64,000 nt of DNA from Hoylesella enoeca JCM 12259 (GCF_000613405.1 NZ_BAIX01000010.1:1-64000); one strand, 5' to 3'; numbered from the stretch's first letter, positions 20,589-30,212 are shown. Notes: generated by a model from the letters alone, not told the origin. Numbers and translations are program-made.

Positions 20589-21478
20589 ATGTCTTCTGCA
20601 CGTCGAACGCCCCGGCGAACCTATCGCCGACACAAGCGATCAGCGCGTCATCGCTCCTCGTTTCTGCCTGCTTTTCTGCACCGTTATCCCCGTTGGGCTT
20701 GGTGGGTAGGCGGTATCGGCATTGTCGTCATTTATATATGGGCTTTTTATTCGTTCTTTGTCGGACCCACAGGGTTTCGTTGGCGCGCGCTATATGGCGA
20801 TGCTCGCTATCCAGAAGGCTATGAAATTCACGGTATAGATATCTCTCATTATCAAGGTACCATTGATTGGGATGCTCTTCAACACGCACAAATCGAGGGT
20901 AATCCGCTACGTTTTATTATCGTGAAATCAACCGAAGGGGCCGGTCAATTGGATGAAAACTTCAACGATAACTTCTATCAAGCACGCGAGTATGGTTTCA
21001 TTCGAGGAGCCTATCATTTTTGGAGTAACAAGTCATCGGCACGTTCACAGGCTTATTATTTCCTCAAACAGGTGCACTTGGAAGATGGGGATTTGCCACC
21101 GGTATTGGATATTGAACACAAGCCAAAGGCAGATCTGTTGAAGATTTTCAGCGAGATGTGCTCACGTGGCTGCACATTGTGGAAGACAAATATCACGCAA
21201 AGCCTATTATCTATACCTATTACAAGTTTAAGGAGAGTTATCTCAGTGCTCCCGTTTTTGATGATTACCCTTATTGGATAGCCCATTATTACGTCGATAA
21301 AGTGGAATATAAGGGGAAGTGGAAGTTTTGGCAACATACCGATGCGGGTCGTCTTCCGGGCATCAAAGGCTATGTTGATTTTAATATTTACAACGGTTCG
21401 TATTACGATTTACGCAAGCTCACCATCGGTTCACACGAACATAAAACTCCAAGTTTGTTGGATACGGAGGATAACTAA
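20589..21478 (+). CDS. Glycoside hydrolase family 25 lysozyme (one-base frameshift)
   Basis: ATG 20589 opens a protein with a very basic N-terminus and a transmembrane anchor (about residues 38-58). A GH25 muramidase domain follows: Asp84 in GIDISHYQ, Glu116 in KSTEG, and the catalytic DxE pair Asp174/Glu176 in VLDIEH. The frame fails after KADL near 21135. Adding one base joins it to EDFQRDVLTWLH and on to TPSLLDTEDN, giving 296 aa, normal for the family. It would cleave peptidoglycan from the periplasmic face. A missing base in the data is more likely than gene loss. Confidence 0.85.
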
Positions 21479-21495
21479 CATCCTGATGTTATTTT

Positions 21496-21670
21496 AAACA
21501 GAACATGTACTAATCGAAAACAGAGCATGCACTAATTTAAAAGAGTGCACGCACTAATCGAAAAGAGTGCACGCACTAATCGAAAAGAGTGCATGCACTA
21601 ATTCAAAACAGTGCATGCACTAATCGAAAAGAGTGCATGCACTAATTCAAAACAGTGCATGCACTAATTT
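21496..21670. repeat. Palindrome array, 22-bp period, eight units
   Basis: Eight head-to-tail units of 22 bp of the form AAAASAGTGCATGCACTAAT plus two variable bases. Each holds the 12-bp palindrome AGTGCATGCACT. The first two units are diverged. The array fills the gap between the convergent GH25 and kdsB genes, so it may also end both transcripts. Confidence 0.9.
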
Positions 21671-21671
21671 A

Positions 21672-22414
21672 TTATTGATGAATGCGCAAGAAATCTTCTG
21701 CACGTTGCAGATCGGCAGGCGTGTCAATACCGATGGTTTCTACCTCGGTCAACCCTACTTTAATCTTATATCCGTTCTGAAGCCACCGTAATTGTTCGAG
21801 ACTTTCGGCCAACTCCAAAGATGATTGCGGCAGTTGGGTAATCTCGGTGAGCACGGAAGCACGGTAAGCATAAATGCCAATGTGTTTCAAGAATGGATAC
21901 TGAGTAAGCCATCCGGTTTGATCCACACCGCGGATAAAGGGAATGACAGCGCGAGAAAAATACATGGCGTAGCTTTGTTGTCGAGAACAATCTTCGGTGA
22001 ATTGACGTTCTGCACGGCATCAATGGTTGAAAATGGTTTACCAAGCGTGGCAATCTGCGTATCGGGATCGTCAAAACAGCGGCAGAGCGTCTTGATTTGC
22101 GAGGATTGGATAAACGGTTCGTCACCCTGAATATTGATGATGACATCATAATCTCCGCCAATCTTCTCAACGGCTTCTGCAATTCTATCGGTCCCGCTCT
22201 TGTGATGGGGCGACGTCATCACGGCTTGTCCACCAAAAGCCGTAACTGAGTTTAGGATTCGTTCGTCGTCTGTAGCTACACAAACATGTTCCAAAATTGC
22301 GGCCACTTGTTCGTAAACCCTTTGAATAACGATTTTTCCACCGAGTGAGGCCAATGGTTTTCCCGGAAAGCGCGATGATGCGTAACGAGCCGGAATGATG
22401 CCTATAAATTTCAT
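21672..22414 (-). CDS. kdsB: 3-deoxy-manno-octulosonate cytidylyltransferase (one-base frameshift)
   Basis: This enzyme makes CMP-Kdo for lipid A-core assembly. The N-terminal frame has IPARYASSRFPGKPL, CVATDDERI and INIQGDEPFI, all hallmarks of KdsB. The frame breaks after DNKAT near 21966-21968. One added base (GCC ATG) links it to MYFSRAVIPFIRG and to the C-terminal half (GIDTPADLQRAEDFL). The combined length of 247 aa is normal. The stop is 2 nt from the palindrome array. Confidence 0.92.
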
Positions 22415-22434
22415 ATTTTATGCATTTATGCAAG

Positions 22435-22442
22435 CAAAGATA
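22435..22442 (-). promoter_or_regulatory. -7 element of kdsB
   Basis: The minus strand reads TATCTTTG, a full consensus match 20 nt before the kdsB ATG. It is divergent from the MORN gene promoter. Confidence 0.55.
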
Positions 22443-22462
22443 CTAAATTTTACTAATACCTC

Positions 22463-22493
22463 TTGGCCTGTCGCAGATTTTTTATTACTTTTG
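22463..22493 (+). promoter_or_regulatory. Promoter of the MORN-repeat gene
   Basis: TTGG (22463-22466) and TACTTTTG (22486-22493) are spaced 19 bp apart, 27 nt before the GTG start. Confidence 0.6.
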
Positions 22494-22519
22494 GGCTGAA
22501 TTAAAAACAGCGCAGAACA

Positions 22520-23632
22520 GTGAAAAATAAGATATTTCTTTTATTAATGTTGTTGTTTCCGACTGTTGTCCATGCCCAAAAGATCACCTTGGGATCATGT
22601 ACGACGAAAGATGGAGGACAATATAAGGGCGAGATGATGAGCGGGAAGCCGGAGGGAAAAGGGAAAACGCTCTATAAAAATGGCGATGTCTATGAGGGCG
22701 AATACGTCAAGGGACGTCGTCAAGGATATGGGATCTACACATTCTCAGATGGCGAAAAATATGAAGGACAGTGGTTTCAGGATCAGCAACATGGTCGCGG
22801 CACGTTTTATTTTTCGAATAACAATAAGTATGTAGGCCTCTGGTTTCGTGACTATCAGCAAGGACACGGCATTATGTATTATTATAATGGCGATCGATAC
22901 GAAGGAAACTGGCATCAGGATAAGCGTCAAGGAAAAGGAAAATACACTTATTCAAACGGTGCCTATTATCGAGGCGATTGGAAAGATGATCAGAAATCGG
23001 GACGCGGTTTCTTTGATTGGGGCGACGGAACGACGTACGACGGAATGTGGGCCAACAACCAACGCTCGGGAAAAGGAACAAATCGCTATGCCGATGGCGA
23101 TGTTTATGTAGGCGAATGGCAGTCGGATATTCAGAATGGAAAAGGAATCTATAAGTTTCAAAACGGCGATGTCTATGAAGGCGACTATGTTCAGGGCGAA
23201 CGAACGGGCGAAGGAATCTTCAAATTTGCCAATGGAGATCGCTATATCGGCCAGTTTAAAGATGGTGATAAAGACGGACAAGGAACCTTGGTCTTGAAAA
23301 ATGGCGACGTCTACAAAGGTCAATGGAAAAACGATTTACAATCAGGTCTTGGTCTTTGGACATTGAAAAAGGGTGATGTTATCGAAGGAAACTTTGTTCG
23401 GGGAGCTATAGACGGTGAAACGATTATTCGTTATGCCGACGGCTCTAAATTCAAAGGACAATATAAAAAAGGTAAGCGCAATGGGCCGGCAATCGAAGAA
23501 GACAAAAACGGAAATCGCTTTGAAGGCTCTTATCTCAATGATCGACGTGACGGAAAGTTTGTGGAAAAAGACCGAAACGGAAAGATTACAGCACGCGGAC
23601 ATTATGATTCCGGCAGACGATTTATAGATTAA
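22520..23632 (+). CDS. Secreted MORN-repeat protein
   Basis: A 370-aa protein with a signal peptide (MKNKIFLLLMLLFPTVVHAQ, GTG start at 22520). About 14 MORN repeats of 23 residues follow (pattern NGDxYxGxWxxxxxxGxG), filling the whole mature chain. No enzyme domain is fused. MORN sheets act as elongated scaffolds or lipid-contacting surfaces; in bacteria the role of all-MORN periplasmic proteins is unclear. It has its own promoter and precedes the YhcH gene by 14 nt. Confidence 0.92.
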   Translation: MKNKIFLLLMLLFPTVVHAQKITLGSCTTKDGGQYKGEMMSGKPEGKGKTLYKNGDVYEGEYVKGRRQGYGIYTFSDGEKYEGQWFQDQQHGRGTFYFSNNNKYVGLWFRDYQQGHGIMYYYNGDRYEGNWHQDKRQGKGKYTYSNGAYYRGDWKDDQKSGRGFFDWGDGTTYDGMWANNQRSGKGTNRYADGDVYVGEWQSDIQNGKGIYKFQNGDVYEGDYVQGERTGEGIFKFANGDRYIGQFKDGDKDGQGTLVLKNGDVYKGQWKNDLQSGLGLWTLKKGDVIEGNFVRGAIDGETIIRYADGSKFKGQYKKGKRNGPAIEEDKNGNRFEGSYLNDRRDGKFVEKDRNGKITARGHYDSGRRFID

Positions 23633-23646
23633 AAAACAATACGACT

Positions 23647-24093
23647 ATGATTATTGACACATTAGACCATCTCGAAAAGTATTTCTCTCTAAATCCTTTG
23701 TTCAGAGATGTCATTGATTTTATTCATTCGAATGATGTAGAACGGATGCCGCTTGGCAAACATCTTATCAAGGGCGACGACCTCTTTGTCAATATCGCGA
23801 AGTTTAAAGGGAAAGCAAAGGCAGAAGCCGTGCTTGAATCTCACCGACGAATGATCGATATTGCCATCTGTTTTAATGCGGATGAGACGTTTGGTTACAC
23901 GCCCGCGATTGCTCTTCCCGAGGCAGAATATCATTCCGAGGACGATTTCTCTATCTATCCCGGTATTCCCGCTCAAACTTATTTGTCAGCACGCCCCGGC
24001 ATGTTCACGATCTTTTTCCCGAATGAAGGACACGCACCTTGCATTTCGCAAGAAAGCGATCTTCATAAAGCAATCTTTAAAATTAAAGCATAA
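23647..24093 (+). CDS. YhcH/YjgK/YiaL family (TabA-like cupin) protein
   Basis: A 148-aa cytosolic protein with the family signatures VNIAKFKGKAKAEAVLESHR and a terminal FFPNEGHAPC. These supply metal-binding His and Glu residues in a double-stranded beta-helix. Family members are linked to sugar-acid or sialic acid metabolism and biofilm control, but the reaction is not settled from sequence. The gene lies 2 nt before glgB, so it is probably co-expressed with glycogen branching. Confidence 0.88.
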   Translation: MIIDTLDHLEKYFSLNPLFRDVIDFIHSNDVERMPLGKHLIKGDDLFVNIAKFKGKAKAEAVLESHRRMIDIAICFNADETFGYTPAIALPEAEYHSEDDFSIYPGIPAQTYLSARPGMFTIFFPNEGHAPCISQESDLHKAIFKIKA

Positions 24094-24095
24094 CC

Positions 24096-26113
24096 ATGGC
24101 AACAAAGCAGAAACATATTGGACTGGTAATGAATGACGGTTATCTCGAACCGTTTGAAGATGCCATTCGTGGGCGTCATGATCATGCGCTGTGGAAGTTG
24201 AATCAACTCACGAGAAATGGTAAGAAAACGCTCAGTGATTTTGCTAATGGGCATGAATATTACGGACTTCATAAGACAGCTCGTGGTTGGGTGTTTCGTG
24301 AATGGGCACCAAATGCCACAGAGCTATATCTTGTCGGTGACTTCAATGATTGGAGTGAGACGGTGAAATATCGTGCAAAGCGCATTGAAGGAACTGGAAA
24401 CTGGGAGTTGAAACTATCTGAGAAAGCGATGAAGCACGGCGATCTGTATAAGATGCGAGTGCATTGGAACGGAGGAGAAGGTGAGCGAATCCCGGCCTGG
24501 TGTCGTCGTGTGGTACAAGACGAGGCTACAAAGATTTTCTCGGCACAGGTTTGGAATCCCGAACCTTACAAATGGAGGAAGTCGCGTTTTAAGCCCGACG
24601 TTTCTCCATTGCTCATCTATGAATGCCATATCGGTATGGGACAAGATGCCGAGAAAGTCGGTTCCTACACAGAGTTTAAGGACAACATACTTCCGCGTAT
24701 TGTGAAAGACGGCTATAATTGCATTCAGATTATGGCCATTCAGGAACATCCTTATTATGGCAGTTTCGGCTATCACGTCAGCTCCTTTTTTGCTGCCTCG
24801 TCTCGTTTTGGTACGCCCGAGGAGCTGAAAGCGCTCATTGACGCTGCCCATCAGCAAGGTGTTGCGGTTATCATGGATATCGTTCACTCGCATGCTGTTA
24901 AGAATGAGGTCGAAGGTTTAGGAAATCTTGCCGGTGATCCCAATCAATATTTCTATCCCGCGATCGCCACGAACATCCTGCTTGGGATAGTCTTTGCTTT
25001 GATTATGGTAAAGACGACGTCATTCATTTCCTGTTATCCAACTGTAAATACTGGCTCACAGAGTTTCATTTCGACGGATTTCGCTTCGACGGCGTCACCT
25101 CAATGCTTTATTATAGTCATGGACTCGGCGAGGCATTCTGTAACTACGGAGACTATTTTAATGGTCATCAGGATGATAACGCCATCTGTTATCTCACGTT
25201 GGCCAACCTCTTAATACATGAAGTCAACAAACATTCGATCACAATTGCCGAAGAAGTGAGCGGCATGCCGGGGCTTGCAGCCAAATTCGTCGATGGTGGA
25301 ATGGGATTCGATTATCGGATGGCGATGAACATTCCTGATTTCTGGATCAAGACGATTAAAGAACTTCCGGACGAAGCGTGGAAGCCGAGTTCCATATTCT
25401 GGGAGGTAAAGAATCGGCGTGCCGACGAACGAACGATTTCTTATTGTGAGAGTCACGATCAGGCACTCGTGGGTGATAAAACCATCATTTTCCGTCTGAT
25501 CGATGCCGATATGTATTGGCACTTTAAAACAGGCGACGAAAACGATCTCGTTCATCGAGGCATTGCCCTTCACAAAATGATCCGACTTGTCACGGCAGCA
25601 GCCATTAACGGTGGCTATCTCAACTTTATGGGTAATGAGTTTGGACATCCCGAATGGATCGATTTCCCACGCGAGGGCAACGGATGGAGTTATAAATATG
25701 CCCGAAGACAATGGAATTTGGTAGATAATCTCGAATTAGACTATCATTATCTCGGTGAATTCGATCGTGCAATGCTCGGCGTAATCAAGAGTGAAAAAGA
25801 TTTTAACAAAACACCCGTACAAGAAGTTTGGCACAATGACGGCGACCAAATCCTCGCTTTCATGCGCGGCGATCTGATCTTTGTGTTTAATTTCAGTCCC
25901 ACACATTCATATGCCGATTATGGATTCTTGGTACCGATCGGGGCATACGACGTGGTCTTGAACACCGATGCAAAAGTTTTCGGAGGCAACGGATTGGCTG
26001 ATGATGCGGTTACGCATCTCACCAATTATGATCCGCTTTACTCAGATGTGCGCAAGGAGTGGCTCAAACTCTACATTCCGGCACGTTCGGCTGTTGTCTT
26101 AAAAAAGAATTGA
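24096..26113 (+). CDS. glgB: 1,4-alpha-glucan branching enzyme (one-base frameshift)
   Basis: A GH13 enzyme that makes the alpha-1,6 branches of glycogen. The N-terminal CBM48-like domain (GWVFREWAPNATELYLVGDFND) leads into the barrel (MDIVHSHAVKNE). The frame breaks after PNQYFYP near 24961. One extra base (CCC GGC GAT) restores GDRHEHPAWDS and the catalytic elements: nucleophile Asp in FDGFRFDGV, acid/base Glu in ITIAEEVSG, and Asp in CESHDQALVG. The combined length of 672 aa fits the eukaryote-like branching enzymes of Bacteroidetes. A missing base in the data is the simplest reading. Confidence 0.93.
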
Positions 26114-26115
26114 TC

Positions 26116-27273
26116 ATGACAGATCCTACAATCAAAAATAGCGCCATTATCATTCGGGTGATGTGTGCTATTTTTTTCTTGGCATTCTCATTTGCCTACC
26201 TTTATTATTATCAGGCGGATGTTTTGGCCGTTGCACAACACATACTGTCGGGCGGACGAACCTGTTATAATCAAACGATCGGCGCTGTCTTGATTACATT
26301 CGTACTCTTTTTATTACATTGGGGTATGGCTACCTTGGTCCGTCTTCCGCGTTTGCTGTATGCACAAACCTATTTCTTTCCGTTGCTTCTGTTACTGTTT
26401 CTGACAGAACTCAGACCCGACTACAATAACCGTTTCGCATTCGGCATTTGGTTTTGGTTGCTTCCCCTGCTGTTGATTCTTCATGGCGGAATCTTGTGGA
26501 TATTCCACCAAATGAAGTTATCTCAGGATGGATACACATCGAAAGGTTTCTTTTCGCGCACGCTGTGGGTGAATCTGCTCCAAATGATCATCATGTCTTT
26601 CTTAGTTGGGCAGATCGGAGCAGGCAACGATGTGTTTCATTATCGGGCGAAAGCAGAACGAGCATTGATGAAGAATGATTATACGACGGCAGTCAACATA
26701 GGCTCAAACGCCTTGTCAACAGATACAAGTCTCACGATGATTCGTATCTATTCGCTGTCCCGAAAAGGCTTATTGGCAGAGCGACTCTTCGAATACCCAC
26801 TCGCGGGTGGTTCGTCGGCCCTTCTTCCTCATGGCAATCACGCACGACTACTGATGTATCCCGAGCACAAGATTTACACCTATCTTGGCCTGCGAATCCA
26901 ACAACCGATGAAGCCGATGGACTACTTACGATTCCTCGAGCGGCATCATTTATTGAAGCGTCCCGCAGTCGACTATCTCCTATGCGGTTACCTGCTTGAT
27001 CGCGATCTTGACTCTTTCGTTCATTCTCTTCCACGTTATTATGACGTGAAAGGATCGCTTCCCAAGCATTATCGTGAGGCCCTGACGCTCTACACGCATT
27101 TGCATTCAGCCCCATCTATCATCTATCACAACAATGTGATGGATGCAGACTTCCAGGATTATCAAGATATGGAGCGCGCCAATAGAGACAAAGTGATTCG
27201 TCGAACAAAGCTCCGCGATATTTACGGAAACACCTATTGGTATTATTATCAATACGGGCAAACCGACCGATAA
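26116..27273 (+). CDS. Polytopic membrane protein, DUF6057-like
   Basis: A 385-aa protein starting at ATG 26116, 2 nt after the glgB stop. About five transmembrane helices lie in the first 160 residues. A soluble, helical C-terminal half follows, with repeats that look TPR-like (KAERALMKNDYTTAVNIGSN, YSLSRKGLLAERLFEY). The pattern resembles proteins labelled DUF6057 in Bacteroidetes, from memory. The function is unknown. No frame problem is seen, and it may share the glgB transcript. Confidence 0.6.
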   Translation: MTDPTIKNSAIIIRVMCAIFFLAFSFAYLYYYQADVLAVAQHILSGGRTCYNQTIGAVLITFVLFLLHWGMATLVRLPRLLYAQTYFFPLLLLLFLTELRPDYNNRFAFGIWFWLLPLLLILHGGILWIFHQMKLSQDGYTSKGFFSRTLWVNLLQMIIMSFLVGQIGAGNDVFHYRAKAERALMKNDYTTAVNIGSNALSTDTSLTMIRIYSLSRKGLLAERLFEYPLAGGSSALLPHGNHARLLMYPEHKIYTYLGLRIQQPMKPMDYLRFLERHHLLKRPAVDYLLCGYLLDRDLDSFVHSLPRYYDVKGSLPKHYREALTLYTHLHSAPSIIYHNNVMDADFQDYQDMERANRDKVIRRTKLRDIYGNTYWYYYQYGQTDR

Positions 27274-27349
27274 ATCCATTGCACAGAATATCCCATTTGA
27301 AGATTCCATTTAGAGTGTCCTCACACATTTTTTGCTTTTTCTTTGCTCG

Positions 27350-27735
27350 TTTCAAGAAGTTTCCTTGCCTTTGCCGCCGATTCTTCGCCTTCGCCTCTTT
27401 CGCCCCCTAAGTTAGGGGGATGGGGGTCTGAACAATTAAAGAGATGATTAAGCAAGCAAATATAACCAGCGGCAATAAGGGCATGCAAAAGAGCACCAAT
27501 TCTCTTGCATCTTTTAACGCTTTATATTTGCATATCTCGGAAAAAGTCTTAACACACACATCGCACCTGGCGTAGACACCTTCACAGCTTTATCTTACGC
27601 GCGCGCGTAAGGCGTGGGCTAAATCCCAATAAACAAAGGGCTTCTCGGAGGTCCCTTTGTTCCTTTTTTCATGCCCTTTTGCCAACCCGGCAAGGGGGAA
27701 ATTTTCATGAATTATTCACTCAAAACATAGCGATT
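27350..27735 (+). repeat. Cassette leader repeat, copy B (promoter and 5' leader)
   Basis: This matches copy C (45850-46300) almost base for base over long stretches. It holds the palindrome CCCCCTAAGTTAGGGGG (27403-27419), a -7 element TATATTTG (27523-27530), four CA units (27553-27560), the 18-nt palindrome CTTACGCGCGCGCGTAAG (27594-27611), a terminator-like hairpin (27632-27670), and a second hairpin (27674-27698, CCCTTTTGCC with GGCAAGGGGG). The first ORF follows at 27736. Confidence 0.85.
27632..27670 (+). promoter_or_regulatory. Terminator-like attenuator hairpin in the cassette B leader
   Basis: AACAAAGGG (27632-27640) pairs perfectly with CCCTTTGTT (27653-27661), and CCTTTTTTC follows. 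It sits between the promoter and the first ORF, where a terminator would block the whole cassette unless read through. The same stem is kept in copy C with a different loop base. Confidence 0.65.
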
Positions 27736-27957
27736 ATGAACAGAAAACAATTAGAGAGATGGGCTTACGCGAAGCCCGCAGTTGAGACCATCCGTTTGGA
27801 GGTTCACAATGAATTAATGGACACCTCGTTCCCCAGCCAACACAATCCTGGCCAACACGGCACAGGCCCGAGCAGTGCCAAGCAAGGATGGTTTGACGAG
27901 GAAGACGAGGACGAAAGCCTCGCAACCCCCGCGGGCGAGGGAAGCCTTTGGGATTAG
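27736..27957 (+). CDS. 73-aa acidic small protein, cassette B
   Basis: It starts MNRKQLERWAYAKPAVETIR. It then has a polar, Gly/His/Gln-rich middle (SFPSQHNPGQHGTGP), a strongly acidic stretch (WFDEEDEDES) and an end in SLWD. No signal peptide or membrane helix is present. It is 28 nt before the lipoprotein gene. A near twin is at 46301. In-frame sequence upstream of the ATG (QGGNFHELFTQNI) is open in both copies, so a longer TTG-started form cannot be excluded. Small proteins of this build often sit beside surface-protein genes in Prevotella. The function is unknown. Confidence 0.7.
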   Translation: MNRKQLERWAYAKPAVETIRLEVHNELMDTSFPSQHNPGQHGTGPSSAKQGWFDEEDEDESLATPAGEGSLWD

Positions 27958-27985
27958 AGAGAGTTATTAATTAAGTAAAACAGAA

Positions 27986-29611
27986 ATGAAAGATTACATG
28001 AAGACAATCAAAACATGGACGCTGTTGGTGGCAGGATTGCTGCTGACAGCCAGCTGCGCCAACGACGACGTAACGCAGAAAGATACAGAAACGGATAACG
28101 GCACAGAAAAGAACTTGACCACGTTCGTAACCGGCACAGAACCTACCTCGCGCACTTCGATGGATTACACCGGTGGCAAATTCTATTGGGAGGCAGGCGA
28201 CCATATCTACGTGCAAGACGACGACGGCGGCTGGCGGATAAGCAGTAATACTCCAACGGCCAAGACCGCCTATTTTAAATTTATGGTCCCCGGCAAGTTC
28301 AAGAATCACACGTCTTACAAGGTTTATTACCCCGGCAAGAATGGCAACAAGGATCAAGTAACGATTCCCGCCACACAGACGCAGACAGCCCCGAACACCA
28401 CCGCTCATTTCGGCGTATCAGGCGATTGCGGTATAGCAGATGCAACAGGCACCAAAGGACGTGGACCATTCAACTTCACGCTCGACCATCAGGCAGCCAT
28501 CCTCGTCTTCCAGCCTTACACAAGCAACACGATTCTGAAAAACTGTTATCTGACCAAGGTAGAGGTAAGCTCTGATAATGATATTGCCGCTACTTATACC
28601 CTCGATCCGACCAACGGACTGACAGGAACTGGCACAGGCAAGCAGATTGTGCTTACCACAAAAAGCTCAACCTATGGTAGTGCAAACTACAACGGTTTCC
28701 CTCTGAATACAACTTCCGCCAACGTAACTACCAATGGTGCCTATATGCTCATCAAGCCAGGCACGCATATCCTCAAAATACGTTACTGGGTAAAAGATGT
28801 TGCAACCAATGTTGAGGGAACGATCACCAAAAACCTGAGTTCTTTCAACTACGCCAAGAACACCTACTATGATATGGCAGCCAACCTTGACGTCAAGGAC
28901 TACGATGGCGATCATTACTACATGTGGGACGCCAAGAAGCAATACTGGGATGGTTGGGAATGGACCAAGAACCTCCCGGACGGCCAGCCTACACTCAATA
29001 CCAACAGTAGCAACAACTACCCCCAGAGTAACAGCGACCCACGTTATTATAACAATAGTTATTCTGGTTTCGGTGTAAGGAACGATGCACAGACAACTCT
29101 CTTCAAGACTCTTCCCAACGTCAACGAGATGGTATGGTATGCACAGAAAGGAAGTCCCCGTAAGGACGGAGACGAACTTTGGACGACCATGGGGCATTTG
29201 CATAAAGGCGGTATATGGTTCAAGAAAAAAGCATCTATCAGCGGCTTCGATACCAACCTGGCGCCGGATGGATACGACTGGCGAGTAAATGGAAATGGTA
29301 GCGGTTGGAGTGTATCGCAGACCCTCCCCTCTGCATCCGAAGCAAACCAGTTCTTTTACCTGCCTGCTTTGGGCCGCTACTACTTTGGGCAGCTGGACAA
29401 TGTTGGTGACAACGGATACTTCTGGTCGTCAAGTGCTTATCCGTTTAGCCAAAGCAACGCGTTCGGACTGTCCTTCTTCGGTGGCAACGTCTATGTAGAC
29501 CACTACGCCAGCCGCACATACGGTATAGAGCGCAGACGTTCAAGTGAATTTCACTCTCTTCCTCTTCCTTCTATTTGGGAGAGCGCCTGGCGGAAGCAGG
29601 TTGGACTGTGA
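27986..29611 (+). CDS. Fimbrillin-like surface lipoprotein, cassette B (likely frameshift at its 3' end)
   Basis: A lipoprotein signal ends in the lipobox LTASC (Cys24 from ATG 27986; a second ATG is at 27998). The mature part opens like fimbrillin-family proteins (TSRTSMDYTGGKFYWEAGD). The C-terminal part resembles FISUMP-type domains (WSSSAYP...NAFGLSFFGG). The open frame gives 541 aa with an odd tail after RTYG. One base added near 29521 would give RTYGYRAQTFK and a stop at 29545-29547 (520 aa), parallel to the end of cassette C (RTWGYSVGAFE). It is probably exported to the outer surface or a fimbria-like structure. The N-terminal 75 codons are nearly identical to cassette C. Confidence 0.78.
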   Translation: MKDYMKTIKTWTLLVAGLLLTASCANDDVTQKDTETDNGTEKNLTTFVTGTEPTSRTSMDYTGGKFYWEAGDHIYVQDDDGGWRISSNTPTAKTAYFKFMVPGKFKNHTSYKVYYPGKNGNKDQVTIPATQTQTAPNTTAHFGVSGDCGIADATGTKGRGPFNFTLDHQAAILVFQPYTSNTILKNCYLTKVEVSSDNDIAATYTLDPTNGLTGTGTGKQIVLTTKSSTYGSANYNGFPLNTTSANVTTNGAYMLIKPGTHILKIRYWVKDVATNVEGTITKNLSSFNYAKNTYYDMAANLDVKDYDGDHYYMWDAKKQYWDGWEWTKNLPDGQPTLNTNSSNNYPQSNSDPRYYNNSYSGFGVRNDAQTTLFKTLPNVNEMVWYAQKGSPRKDGDELWTTMGHLHKGGIWFKKKASISGFDTNLAPDGYDWRVNGNGSGWSVSQTLPSASEANQFFYLPALGRYYFGQLDNVGDNGYFWSSSAYPFSQSNAFGLSFFGGNVYVDHYASRTYGIERRRSSEFHSLPLPSIWESAWRKQVGL

Positions 29612-29654
29612 TGAGAAAGACTTGCGAAAATCGAGGAATGGGGGTGAAAGAAAA

Positions 29655-29759
29655 TTTATATACGGTTTGCCGTAAATTTATATACGGTTAGAAATTTACG
29701 GGGAACCGTATATAAAAATATTTTTATCAAATAAAAATTTACGCGGAACCGTATATAAA
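29655..29759. repeat. Inverted TTTATATACGGTT repeats, about 22-bp units
   Basis: TTTATATACGGTT occurs at 29655 and 29677, and its complement AACCGTATATAAA at 29704 and 29747. Read as 22-nt units, 29655-29676, 29695-29716 and 29738-29759 are each near-palindromes of the TTTAnnnCGG..CCGTATATAAA type. The region lies just after the cassette B lipoprotein. Confidence 0.7.
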
Positions 29760-29875
29760 TTTCAAAAGATGCGGAAGACGCGAAATTATATCGGATATAA
29801 CGATAAGGAAAACCTCAGGATGTAATAATTTATTTACTTAAAATAAACTTGTAATAGTATGAAAATTAGGTTAGT

Positions 29876-30095
29876 AGAACGTGGCGCTCTGCTAACTTTT
29901 TGTACGATCTCACGCCAGAGCGTCACGCTCTGTTCACTTTTTGAGCAAAAACAGTGCGGAGCGTGACGCTCCAGCAACTTTTTGCATGATTTCACGCCAG
30001 CGCGTCACGCTCTACTCACTTTTTGAGCAAAAATAGTGCGGAGCGTGACGCTCCAGCAACTTTTCGAGCAATTTCATGCCAGCGCGCCACGCTCT
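29876..30095. repeat. Palindrome array, 41-bp period, six units, GAGCGTSACGCTC core
   Basis: Core centres fall at 29883, 29924, 29965, 30006, 30047 and 30088, exactly 41 bp apart. The cores are AGAGCGTCACGCTCT or GGAGCGTGACGCTCC types, with the first and last degenerate. Linkers alternate between a GCAACTTTTTG type and a CTCACTTTTTGAGCAAAA type, so the true higher-order unit is 82 bp. The same array type lies after cassette C. Confidence 0.9.
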
Positions 30096-30182
30096 ACTCA
30101 CTTTTTGAGCAAAAAGTTGCTGGTGGTTATGTCTCTGCTGCAAGTAAAGCGTTGCTTTTGGGTATTATTTCTTACAAAACGT

Positions 30183-30212
30183 TTTGACTTTATCTATTTT
30201 TTACTAATTTTG
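30183..30212 (+). promoter_or_regulatory. rfbA promoter
   Basis: TTTG (30183-30186), 18 bp, TAATTTTG (30205-30212). The leader to the ATG at 30258 is about 40 nt. Confidence 0.75.

Noticed and set aside
27594-27611. Z-DNA or origin element at the CG-alternating palindrome
   Set aside because: The 18-nt palindrome is striking, but it is part of the repeated leader and is imperfect in copy C. No other origin features are present.
27671-27730. A 19-codon leader peptide (start ATGCCC) before the cassette B small gene
   Set aside because: Copy C has a one-base difference that destroys the frame, so it is not conserved.
29870-30125. CRISPR array
   Set aside because: The 41-bp units have palindromic cores, but the linkers are also repeated and alternate in type. 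CRISPR spacers would be unique. No cas genes are present.
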